From Collybiopsis luxurians FD-317 M1 (Eukaryota > Basidiomycota > Agaricomycetes > Agaricales > Omphalotaceae): a stretch of DNA of 64,000 bases. Under the pieces are notes generated by a model that was given only the letters and a program-made list of their open reading frames with translations, searched no databases and was not told where the DNA came from. The translations under genes were made by a program, and so were the position numbers. Location of the stretch: contig KN834753.1 in assembly GCA_000827265.1 (NCBI GenBank), forward strand, positions 1,146,686 to 1,210,685, given 5' to 3'. Positions 35,270 to 45,303 of this stretch are shown here, piece after piece (positions within the stretch are counted from its first letter, which is position 1; every line of letters begins with the position of its first letter).

Positions 35270-36031
35270 TGGGAAATAATGTAAGGGTGCTCGTTAAATT
35301 GTCTGGAAGAGTGCCATTATCAACTTTAGTGGTAAAGATCACACCATATTCATTCATCATGTTAGGAAAAAAGAAAGAGCAGAAATGGCCCACTTTCGTA
35401 AGCGGTGGGCTCTGTCAGTGTTTTTACGAGTTATATCAAGCCGTCGTTCTTGATCTTCCAACGCATCCCCAATGTGTAAAGCACCGGGATACGATTCTAC
35501 CGAGTAATATCAAGATGTACTCACCTGGCCTTTATAATGAAAATCGACCTCTTTTTTTGCGGAATCAAACAGAGAGAGTGCCTGATACGAACCTGCTCAG
35601 GGTCTCTCCGTTCATCAACGCCTCCGCCCAAAGTTGCCCAAAGTCGTGAGTATGTATAGTTGCCCAGGAGGTATAAAATCTCTTCAAAGGTATCAGTTGC
35701 CTCAATTATCAAATTTCTCGGACGTCTATCTTGCGTCTATCTGAGAAGCAAGTGCGTGTCGTGTTACTTTGTTCTACATTTATTTGCCTCCCCCGAATCC
35801 ATAATATATCAATTCAAAAGGACACAAAGAAGACTTCTGGATTATGCCGTACAAGTCGCTGCTGTAATGAATTATTACGCCTTTGCAATGTGGGTCCCGC
35901 ATTGAATGGGCAATCGCCTGTAAATTCGCTGCGTGGCTAGTGCTGAAACGCGAAAGAAGCGCTACTTCATCACCGGAGGGCTTCCTGACTCGTCTGCGCA
36001 GGATTACGCAGGATAGTCGTGTTTCCCACAT
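35270..36031 (-). CDS. possible intron-rich minus-strand gene, unresolved
   Basis: I cannot name this. On the minus strand, several protein-like frames line up: from ATG 36031 (MWETRLSCVILRRRVRKPSG then ALLSRFSTSHAAN), then after about 35730 a segment ATDTFEEILYLLGNYTYSRL followed by TLGGGVDERRDPEQ, then SYPGALHIGDALEDQERRLD (about 35480-35390), and a final frame rich in Pro/Ser (LTLFPKPRVSINPFSPEELL) down to about 35200. GGGVDERRDPEQ faintly recalls a Nudix box, but the following AxRE helix was not found, so that idea is weak. Exon joins were not resolved, and it may be a chance alignment or a gene overlapping the TspO 3' end. Confidence 0.28.
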
Positions 36032-36325
36032 GTCACAAGTGGTGACTTTGTCGTCTTTTCACGCTTAGGCATCTAGGCTTTCGCTGCGCTTGTTCTTGAG
36101 CTGTGAAGAGACCAGGTCACCTTCTTTGAAACGCCCTTTGAACCTTACTACGTCTGTCAAATTAACTTTTCTGCGTTTGGCCAGGACGATCGTCTTTCTG
36201 CGCTTTGGCATAAAACTGCCCATGTATGTTTTGGTCCACCCACATCCACTATCATATATATCAGCTTGAATCCACTTACCACTCTTTTCTGACAAATTCT
36301 CTACCCTCATTGACAATTACTTATC
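36032..36325. promoter_or_regulatory. upstream region of the 36326 gene
   Basis: Leader and promoter of the next plus-strand gene; it also holds a stop-free minus frame (36065-36316, 84 codons, Lys/Arg-rich, MPKRRKTIVLAKRRKV) that could be a short gene but has an apparent GTAAGT donor near its start and no recognisable features. Confidence 0.35.
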
Positions 36326-37511
36326 ATGGATCCTTCTCTTACCCCTACTTCCCCTCAATCTCCACCTCTTCGTCGAGACAAAAGTTATAGGAAACCGGTT
36401 CCAGAGTATATTCCCTCGCCGCCTGAGTCGCCCATAGCTGCGACCTTCCCTCCCAAAGCGCAAGAAGTGACGACTGAACTCGAAGAAGCGATCTTGCGTC
36501 CAGTACGTCTCTTCTGTGCAACGGCGGCAAATGTAGAGACACTGACGAAATGCAGCTGCCTGAAGATTGGCACGATATCGTGCGTCAAGCAATGAGTGCA
36601 CAGGAGAAAAGGATGGAATCCGTACAGGATAATAGACTAACCTCTGTGGCGCCGGAACAGGTCGTCGATACTCCGCGAACCAGTCCATCCGTCGTCGGCA
36701 CGGTACTTTTGAGAAATCCTTCTTTCCTGCACTCCGTTAGTCGTAGTCTCTTTTTGGCAATTTGAATGATTCTTGCTCAAATATATTTTGATTTCAGCCC
36801 CCACTAGAGGGGGAAGAAAAATTGCCTGCTCTGTCCACAAGTCCCAATAGTGCCAAACGTCGTTTACCACAAGTCCGTCAATGTATTTTGTCCGTACCTT
36901 CGCTCATGCGACTAACTCTCAACGGCAGATTTACCGTCCTCCTACCCCTCCAACAAGCTCTACTGTCAAAAAGCGCAAACTCACGGAAGATTCCAGTAAT
37001 GATACTCACGAATTCCTTACAGTTCCTCCTCGTGTAGTTAGTTTTCTCCTTCCGTATTTCTATTTCTTGGCCTTCGATACATTTCTCTGATCGGTATTAC
37101 CACTTTCTTTCATCGTAGGCCAATCATTCCAAAAACACCGAGACCTCCACACCACTTACCCGTTCAGTTACCGCTGCGGGCTCTTCGAGATCCTCCTTTC
37201 ACCCTCTCTCCGCTCAAGCGTCTTCAAGGACCGAAAAAACTTTCGCATCCGATTCTCCCACCTTCATTGCGGGCAGTGCAAGGACGACCTCTCACCACAC
37301 GGACGGACACCAGGAAGACGATTGGCACAACCTTCCTGTGCTCCCGAGTGTCATTGTGAAGCCCCTTCCACGCAGGCATGGTTCAGGGCTGACGGGCTCT
37401 ACGAAAGCAAGCTCTATGCATTCTCAAAGGTCTTTGTCCGAACCTTTGAGGTCTACATTCCAAACTATCGGTCGTTTCTTCCGAGGTGTATTTTGCTGTT
37501 GCTTCCAGTAG
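36326..37511 (+). CDS. orphan disordered protein with Cys-rich C-terminus
   Basis: No family recognised. ATG 36326 opens MDPSLTPTSPQSPPLRRDKS; the only distinct segment is LPEDWHDIVRQAMSAQEKRM (after an intron ending about 36552), which may be a short conserved helix. The remaining exons are Ser/Thr/Pro-rich and basic: YRPPTPPTSSTVKKRK, ETSTPLTRSVTAAGSSRS and so on, joined across introns near 36701-36799, 36870-36929 and 37034-37117. The protein ends IGRFFRGVFCCCFQ (stop 37509-37511), a Cys cluster that could be palmitoylated and so tether the protein to a membrane. Roughly 300 residues; low-complexity throughout. Confidence 0.6.
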
Positions 37512-37914
37512 TCTACTTGAGCAGTAGCGGCCGCAGATCGGACAATTCCTATTTAAAGTTGATCTTCTTCTTTGTAATGGTATTCCTGTTCCGAGTAGCA
37601 CCATGTATATAGGGATCGCAGGTCGATTCCAGTCAAGGACTTTATACGCTTGTTCGCAGCCAATCCAGTGGCTACGATTTCGGATGTCCGACGGCTTCGA
37701 ATTTCAGCTTTTTTTTTTGACTGATGCTTGCAGTGAAGATAACACGGGAGCGTCATGTGGAGCATTAAGCGGCCGAAAACTTAGAAGTCGTCAACTGCAT
37801 ACTCGAACCGCCCATTCATCGGCATGGTGCACTGAAGCATCATCTACCATATACCTTGTAACTCTTGCCTTGTAGTTTCTAGCGTTATCGGAAACTGCAA
37901 GACATTCTTTTTCT
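37512..37914. other. intergenic before the EF-hand carrier
   Basis: No gene supported. It contains a T run followed by GACTGATGCTTGCAG (37707-37733), which looks like an intron 3' end and could belong to a 5' UTR intron of the carrier gene. Confidence 0.45.
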
Positions 37915-40112
37915 ATGGCAAAGATTTCAAAAGCATCTGAGGATTCTTCTCCTCCATCCTCATTGGCAGAATTCCGAGAACGCGAAGGCAAACTGCACCG
38001 GAAGCAACGTCTTCACGCGTTATGGCAACAGATAATTACATCTGGTTATTTATCCCATCCAGGCCATAGGGCTGAGATTGTTTCGCCAAATTCTGAAATC
38101 ACTGCCGACAAGATAGAGCAACTGAGGGCGACTTACGAGGCCGAGTTGTTTGGGAAATGTGGGGCCCAGACTTCCAAGAAGCAGATTGGATGGACAGAAT
38201 TCAAATCCTATGCGTTGGCGAAAGAAGTCGGTGCGTATTTTGTATTTTAACCAAGAGCTCTGACGCTAAAATCTCTCAAGAGCTCTGGAACATATTTCAT
38301 AACGAGCTTGATATAGACCACAATGGTCGATTAGAGCTTGAAGAACTGGACGCAGCTCTGCGGAGATCCAGTGCGTTCAGTTTTTGTTCCATCGGACGCT
38401 CACGTTGATACTTCAGGAGATATCGTGCTTTCTCCAGCAACACTGGAAGAGTTTATGACTTTTCTCACTGCAAGACCTCACTCGCAAGCGTCATTTGGCG
38501 AATTTAGAGACTTTTTCCTTCTCCTTCCTCGCAAAATTTCTCCAGGAGAAATCTATAAATACTATCAATTTGCAAAGTTCCTCGGTGATGATGGACGAGG
38601 TGCTGCCCGTGTCACCATGGAAGGTACGTGGCGCCCTAACTTCAGCTAGTAACGAGATTAAACGGCGTTCGCGTAGGTGATGTTAGTCTCAGTGCTGAAG
38701 ACAAACCTCCGGTACCTTTGACATCGCGGCCTTTGAATCTTAATCAATCTCAAGGCCAACCGTCTCACTATGAAGGCGAGGAAGACGAGGATCATTCAGA
38801 CCATGAACAACATGATTCAACCTCCATAGCAGACCATACAGCACTGAAGTTCCTGCTGGCTGGTGGTATTGCGGGCGCAGGTAGTGGTTCTTGACGTCAT
38901 TTATAAGGGTAGAACTCAATGTCTTTACCAGTCTCAAGGACATGCACTGCACCCTTCGATCGTTTGAAGATCTTTCTCATAACTAGGCCACAGGATCTTG
39001 GCTTCGCTTCGCCTTCCGGCTCGAATATGAACGGACTGAAAGCGATCGGAACTGCTATAACACGCATTTACGCTGAGGGAGGATTGCTCGCATTTTGGAC
39101 TGGCAACGGGTTGTCTGTGGCAAAAATCTTCCCAGAGTCGGCTATAAAATTCTTTACATACGAATCATCTGTACGTGAAGAAGATGCCCTCCCTTAATTC
39201 ACTGAACTCAAGCTTCGTTTTGTAGAAACGTGCCTTTGCTAAATATTGGGATCATGTCGATGATCCTCGGGATATCAGCGGTGTTAGTCGCTTTCTGTCC
39301 GGTGGGTTGGGAGGCATTAGCAGTCAGCTCAGTAAGCCATTGTCTTATCTTCATGCTGCCAGAATAACACATTTAACTCTTTCTTGACCAGGCATATATC
39401 CAATAGAAACGCTGAAGGTATGAATAGTTTGTTTACGACAATTGTTCATGGTTAATATTCTTCCAGACACAAATAATGAGCAGTACAGGGGAGCAGAAAC
39501 GCACGCTGATACAGGCTGCAAGACATTTATGGAAGTTGGGCGGGCTTCGGGCGTATTACCGTGGTCTCTCTGTGAGTGAAACGGCACTTTTTCACCTTTG
39601 ATTTATTCACTTACATTTGAACTATAGATTGGTCTGATTGGGGTGTTTCCGTACTCCGCCATCGACATGTCTACTTTCGAGATGCTCAAGTTGACCTACG
39701 TGCGTTCGACTGGGAAAGAAGAGCCGGGTGTTTTGGCTCTTCTTGCATTTGGAAGTTTATCTGGTAGTGTGGGCGCCGTCTCCGTGTATCCAATGAATCT
39801 AGTGCGTACGCGAATGCAGGCCTCCGGGAGCCCCGGACACCCTCAAACATATACCGGGTGGATGGATGTGGTAATGAAAACCTGGGAGACGGAGCGTTGG
39901 AAAGGATTCTACCGTGGATTGGTTCCCACATTGTCGAAAGTAAGCTTAGATTGGTGATGTCTGATGCGCAATAACCTCAACGTTTGCATTGACAGGTGGT
40001 CCCTGCAGTATCAATATCTTATGTAGTCTACGAGCATAGTAAGAGAAGGTAAGATAATCGAAGCGTCATGTATAGTACTGACTGTATTCTTTTCTGCAGA
40101 CTTGGAGTTTAA
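37915..40112 (+). CDS. EF-hand calcium-dependent mitochondrial carrier (SAL1/SCaMC type)
   Basis: Inner-membrane carrier with a calcium-sensing N-terminal half, probably exchanging ATP-Mg for phosphate. The N-terminal half includes IEQLRATYEAELF and a canonical EF-hand loop, DIDHNGRLELEE (about 38305-38345). The C-terminal half has three carrier repeats with signature motifs APFDRLKIFL, YPIETLKTQI and YPMNLVRTRM, plus FWTGNGLSVAKIFPESAIKF, AYYRGLSIGLIGVFPYSAID and GFYRGLVPTLSKVVPAVSIS. The third signature lacks the acidic residue (PMN), as in other ATP-Mg/Pi carriers. Around ten introns, and a last tiny exon ending at TAA 40110-40112. Intact. Confidence 0.9.
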
Positions 40113-40419
40113 TCATCGTGCCTGTATCTCTCAGTATCTCATCTTCCTACTCGACTTCTAGATGGTTTCGTTTTGTTCCTGTCGTTTTCTCTACACTGTA
40201 TAGGCATTTATGATTATTAATTTGTCGCACATCTCCGCACCATAGTATAGCTAATAGTTTCAAACAGTCAACTGCAAACACCCTGAAAAGCTGTATGAGA
40301 ACGCTTGAGGAGCGCGATTTGTGATATCAGATGAAGCGCACGTGGGTAACTTGAAATTGAACTTGTCCACAACATCCAACGGCGACACTCCTTTCCCACT
40401 GTCAACGCTACATACCGCC
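40113..40419. other. intergenic before CKB1
   Basis: Carrier 3' UTR and CKB1 upstream region. A frame open from 40321 runs into CKB1, but ATG 40420 is preferred as it is the first ATG. No other signal noticed. Confidence 0.45.
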
Positions 40420-41923
40420 ATGAATGCAGCAGAACAAGTCGAGTTTGAGGAGGAAGAGGCTGTCAGTGGAACTGGGGAAGGAGATGAAATTATGGAAGAA
40501 GTCGAGGAGCAGGAGGACGGTTACAGTATGTTTATTGCTCAAAAATTTGGATGCTTCCCTATCTCATGTTTGGCGCCTAGCTTCGTCGACACCTACTTCA
40601 ACATTGACTTGGATCAGTTGGTTCTGCTCTTTACCAGGTCACGAATATTTCTGCGAAGTGACGGAAGATTTTATTGAGGATGATTTCAATTTGACTGGAT
40701 TGAACACCATGGTGCCGTTTTGGAAAGAGGCAATGGAGATGGTGCTGGATGTTGAACCTGGTACATTTTTTGTGGCTTGCTGAGGGCGCGCAGTTCCGGG
40801 ACTCAACTTTGCTTTACAGACGAAGATGCTTCTAAAATACCAGACGTATCTATTGTCGAGTCTTCAGCAGAGATGCTGTATGGTTTAGTTCACCAGCGAT
40901 ACATTCTGACTCGGGCCGGTCTCTCAGCAATGGTGCGGTGCAGTGATTCGAGCGTGTTCTGATATCTGACTATCCTCCTGTTTAGGTTGATAAATACGAA
41001 GCTGGTATTTTTGGTTCTTGTCCGAGGGTCTACTGCATGGGAACCAATGTTGTTCCCTGTGGACGCTCAGATATGCCTGGACTCGATACCGTAAAATTGT
41101 TTTGCCCTAATTGCAACGACATCTATGTACCTCCTAGTAGTCGGTTCTCAGGTGTCGACGGTACGTTCTGTTCCAGAATTCGCTATCTTCCTGTGCAACT
41201 GATGATTGCTGCAGGAGCCTTCTTTGGAACAACTTTTGCTCATCTCTTCTTTCAAACCTACCGCGAGCTGGCTCCGGCACCTTTCTGGAAAGCACCTGCC
41301 AGTTCCTCTCATTCGCCGCGAAGCAGCACGGGCTCAGTCGCGCACAACTCGAGCAGTGCTTTTGTCAACCCTAATCCCCACGGAGGACAGAAGCGCGCTG
41401 CGGGCTATGTTTATGTGCCTCGCATATACGGGTTCAAAGTGAGCGAGAGAGCCAAGTGCGGTCCGCGGATGCAATGGTTAAGATTGCGGCCTGAAACTCC
41501 TGAGGAGCTGGACATGGTCGATTGGAGAGGAAGATGGATCGACGATGAAGATGACTATGATGACGATGACGACGAAGAGGAGGAGGAGGACCGGCAAATG
41601 GAAGACTTTGATCCTGTAAGTTGTCATGGGGATATCTAGAATATTCCGCTAACTATACTGAGCAGGATGCTAACGACGACGACGACGACGATGAGGAAGA
41701 GGAGGAGGAAGAGGAAGTCGGGAAGGGGAAGGGGAGTACTCTGCAAACAGGTCGCCAGCACTCGCTCGGAGCCGTGCGCACGGCTCCTACGTGCAATGCT
41801 GATTCACGACCAACGGTCACCAGAATAAACTTACCCAAGATGGATACCGCCACTGAGAGTGGCAAGCTACGTGTGATCAGACAGTGGTCTTCCGCTGTTC
41901 GAACTGAGGGTATAACAGCGTAG
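40420..41923 (+). CDS. CKB1: casein kinase II regulatory (beta) subunit with acidic tail
   Basis: Beta subunit of the CK2 kinase holoenzyme; it dimerises through a zinc finger and steers substrate choice. Core: [20 protein letters not shown], then [50 protein letters not shown]-like [19 protein letters not shown], and [14 protein letters not shown]. The two Cys pairs (CPRVYC and CPNC) form the zinc site. The C-terminal half is unusual: after [20 protein letters not shown] comes a long run of Asp and Glu split by an intron (about 41617-41665) into two acidic tracts, followed by a Lys/Ser-rich end. An N-terminal acidic block also precedes the core. About six introns. Intact. Confidence 0.93.
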
Positions 41924-42145
41924 GGCATACTTATTTTCTTTGGTTCATAGTTCTCTTCTATACCGTTCTCTTCCATACCATACAGATACAATATTATATT
42001 GACTCAGTGACTTTACCACTGCGCCGCCTTCGGCTTCAGCCGGCATGAATGTAGTCACGTGAAGCTGTATAGTGTTACTATGTCACAACTTTCAATTTGC
42101 GTATCACTACACACGAAGAAATTTCAGCAACGACCTCAAGACAAA

Positions 42146-42663
42146 ATGGCCCGATCCAGTGAGCTCGAGTTTTTCCGAATTTCTGTTGGGATTGTTTCTG
42201 ATTAGAGCATCCATGGCTAATCTCAAAATGGATGATACAAAATTCTACTAGACCTTGCCATTGGCCTCAACAAAGGCCATCCCACAACGCCAATCCCCAA
42301 GACTGTGCGCCCCTCGCAGCGCAAGGGCATTCAGTCGGCCAAGACCAAGTTTGTGAGGTCTGTTGTTCGGGAGGTTGCTGGATTCTCTGCATATGAGAGA
42401 AGGGTGCTAGAATTGCTCAGGAACTCAAAAGTAAGTGTAGTGAACGCGGAAGGATCTATCGGTAGCTAACCCTCTGTTCTGCGGCTGTTAGGACAAAAAG
42501 GCCCGTAAGCTGACGAAGAAAAGAGTAAGCAGTTGTTTGATGTTTAATCTGGAATGCAAGTTGTAACTTAGTCATGGTGTAGCTGGGCACTCTGCTTCGC
42601 TCAAAGCGTAAGCTCGAGGAATTGTCGACTGTTATCCAGGAGTCGAGGAGGGCAGGTCACTAA
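42146..42663 (+). CDS. RPL36: 60S ribosomal protein L36 (eL36)
   Basis: Small basic protein of the large ribosomal subunit. The protein begins [15 protein letters not shown], interrupted by an intron after MARS (42159 to about 42255) that joins within the fifth codon. Then come [60 protein letters not shown] and [20 protein letters not shown], ending RRAGH at TAA 42661-42663. Four or so short exons, a first intron longer than most, as is common for ribosomal protein genes. Length about 100 residues, normal for eL36. Confidence 0.95.
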
Positions 42664-42693
42664 ATGGAGAAATGTGTTGCAAACTTTTTATGG

Positions 42694-42753
42694 CTATACA
42701 TGCTCTGACTATACATGCTCTGACTATACATGTTCTGACTATACATGTTCTGA
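42694..42753 (+). repeat. four tandem 15-base repeats in the RPL36 3' UTR
   Basis: Four head-to-tail copies of a 15-base unit, CTATACATGYTCTGA, at 42694-42708, 42709-42723, 42724-42738 and 42739-42753. The first two carry C and the last two T at the variable base, so the array probably grew by two duplications. It lies about 30 bases after the stop codon. Confidence 0.85.
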
Positions 42754-43077
42754 CTGTACTATGAAACCTGGTTAAATCTATGTTCAGTATATCGTGAACT
42801 TGTCTTTGTCATTCTGCCGGGCTCCTAGCGGCTGTGAGAAGTTTTGTAAAATTGGTCGTACGAGACGCGAAGATTTTTTTCTCTTCTGGCAGAAATTCTG
42901 CAGAGAATTGAAGCAATTGGAAAGGACGAATGAAGAGAGAAAGAGCTGGAATAAAAAGCAACGCAAAATAAAAAGAAAAGGAATCCGAGTTCAAGTTGAA
43001 GTACTGTCAGCAAGATTACGAGACCGGCGACATCGCGTCTTGATCAACTTGATTTTTTTTTGTTTTGATTCTTGTCC
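42754..43077. other. intergenic, RPL36 3' end to VTT protein
   Basis: AT-rich with A runs at about 42960-42985 and a T run at 43051-43059. Frames on both strands in 42784-43013 are low-complexity and look like chance. It includes the C/T-rich leader of the next gene. Confidence 0.5.
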
Positions 43078-44561
43078 ATGTCTACCTTGGCCCCTCCCAC
43101 TTCTGGACGTAGCAGAGCCTGTTCAACCACCCTTCGTCCAGCTCTCACCCTCAAATCTCTGGGTCGTCGAAGGTCCAACTCCAATTTACATACTCCCCCT
43201 TGTCCTTCTCATTCTTCCAAAGATACTTCTCCCCCCTCCATGTTCTTCATCGCCCTCTCTACCGTTCTTCAATGGCTCCATTTAGATTCTAATCATCCTT
43301 TATACAAAGAATGGTCTTTACCTTCAACCCCCGAGCCCAACGAACAAGATGTTTATGCTCTCCCCTTACCAGCATCGGCCACTAAGCCCAGCTTCGGCGA
43401 TGTTCAACCCCCAAAAAATCATTGGCCTTCTGTAAGCTCAATCATTGTCTTGATATAATTTCACCCCTCATTCTTGTCTAGATACATGCCCCAATCGTCT
43501 TCGTCATTTGTCTCTTTCCACTTTCCACTGCTCTTGTACTCCTTTCCCTCTCAACCTTACCAATCCAATTCTCATGGCCCAAAACTCTTACCGAACTAGC
43601 CCAACTCGGAAAGGATCTTCACCGCTACTCTGAAAGCGGTTTCGCTCCTCTTGCTCACGTCGTAGGTGTTATGGCTGTGACTTCTGTCTGGAAACATGCC
43701 TGGTCCATACCAGGCAGCGTTATTTGGAACGTCCTTGCCGGCGCCCTCTTTTCCCCCCTTTCCGCCACCATTCTGTTGACTACACTCACTACCGTGGGCT
43801 CGCTTTGCGCTTCTATGCTGGCGACGCCTTTGGCGCCATTCATCATGCGTCTCTTCCCTCGGGTCTTGGACATGACGCGCGCCGCTCTGGAGGGAAATGT
43901 TTCAGAAGACAAATCAATTTCTACAACTCATGCATCCGGTGCTTGGGTAAGGCTCTCCGTGCTAAGGCTTGTAGGTGTTGTACCATGGTCAGGCATTAAT
44001 ATTGCTTGCGGTGTCTGCGGGGTCCCATTATGGGATTGCATGCTTGGCTCCTTCATTGGTACTCTTCCCTGGACAGCTGTAACTTGCCAGGTCTGTTTCC
44101 ACATTTGTTGCTGATTTACAAATCTCTGATGTCACTTTATTCTGCAGATCGGGGACATTTTACAGACGGTTGCTTCCGCACCTTCGGCGACGCCACAGAC
44201 AGTGTCATCGTTGTTGATGACACCGGAGATTATCGTCAAGCTCGTCTTTCTCTCCATCTTATCACTTGCGCCGATCATGGCAAGGAATCGCTTGAAGGCT
44301 TTAATTAGCATGTCTACCTCTGAGACAGTTGCAGCCTCACTGGACTCGGACAAGGTTGAGGCAATTTCGTCTCAGCAATCGGAACAGGATGAGAAGCGTG
44401 TATCTCGGTGGACGTGGATGAAGGAGTGGAAGGCTCGACTGCCCTCGAGGTCCAGGACCCGAAATGAAAAAGACAGGAGTGAGAGGATGCGGCAATTGGA
44501 CGAATTAGTTGATGAAAAGCAGCAATTGAGGATCCGCGAGGAGGGTATGGTGCCTTCATAG
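43078..44561 (+). CDS. VTT-domain membrane protein (Tvp38/TMEM41/SNARE-associated Golgi type)
   Basis: Multi-pass membrane protein with a VTT/DedA core, a family that includes Tvp38 (Golgi) and the lipid scramblases TMEM41B and VMP1. The N-terminus is Ser/Thr/Pro-rich and cytosolic. Membrane segments include IHAPIVFVICLFPLSTALVL, LAHVVGVMAVTSVWK, IPGSVIWNVLAGALFSPLSA with TILLTTLTTVGSLCASML, and RLVGVVPWSGINIACGVCGV followed by LWDCMLGSFIGTLPWTAVTC; the last is the re-entrant hairpin typical of VTT proteins. The tail is charged (EKDRSERMRQLDELVDEKQQ) and coiled. Three introns or so (for example 43434-43481 and 44091-44147). Confidence 0.82.
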
Positions 44562-45303
44562 CGGTTCTTGCATTCTCAGCTTTCGTCGCTTTCGCTTCGC
44601 TCGCACCTTCTGCTCTATTTCATTTCAATGCCACTGCTTTGCAATTCCATTTCGTCTTACATCCATCCACCTTGCTTACGACTTTGACGACTCCATCATT
44701 TCGACGTTTACATTACTGCACTCACGCTGTCTTAATAACGCTCCGTTGGTCATTTCATACTGGCTACTCGTGAAAACTCAATCCCCCCACAATTCTATTC
44801 GCTGCTCAGCCTCTTCGAGGATTTCTCTTCGATAACTTCTTTTGCTTTAAAGACGCTGGATGTTCCTTGCCACTCGGTGATATTTATTACGTCTTTATTC
44901 ATTCATACCAACCTAGTCACTCTCTTCCTCTGCACATTCTTCGTAATTTTATCTTTTCATTGTACAAATCTTCATCGCCTGTTTGGGACGGGTTTATCTT
45001 TTCTCGGTTGCATAGTTAATATTTAGGCCAGCACGCGTAGTTACAACCCAGATATAATAAACATGTAGAAACTTTGTGCGCTGTGGCTCTGACACTCGGG
45101 ATTGGGGAGCTCTGGAAGCTTTCTGGATTAACCCTACCCTTTCCGGTTTCGAGCAGGGACACACTTTTTCGCGGGGCAAGATCGCCGGTGCATCAGAGAA
45201 GCAAAAGGAGTATCCAATCGGAAAAGTCAATAGATAGATAACAGAGCGGGCTCCCGCTGTCTGCTGTTCGAACGTGGGCGCTTGAGTGCAATAGGTCCCT
45301 TCG
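44562..45303. other. intergenic before the MFS transporter
   Basis: About 740 bases with no supported gene. A 108-codon minus frame (44994-45320) overlaps the start of the next gene and is not protein-like. The region is C/T-rich (44570-45000) and probably holds the VTT 3' UTR and the MFS promoter. Confidence 0.5.

Noticed and set aside
35251..35649. 132-codon plus-strand frame after TspO
   Set aside because: It begins in the last bases of TspO and shows no domain; it is likely 3' UTR or antisense to the unresolved candidate.
42784..43013. Phe/Ser-rich frames on both strands after RPL36
   Set aside because: They come from A/T-rich, low-complexity DNA and carry no recognisable protein pattern.
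43051..43059. T runs here and near 56262, 15165 and 63301 as possible Pol III terminators
   Set aside because: They lie in leaders, introns or coding sequence and no upstream tRNA or snRNA gene could be found.
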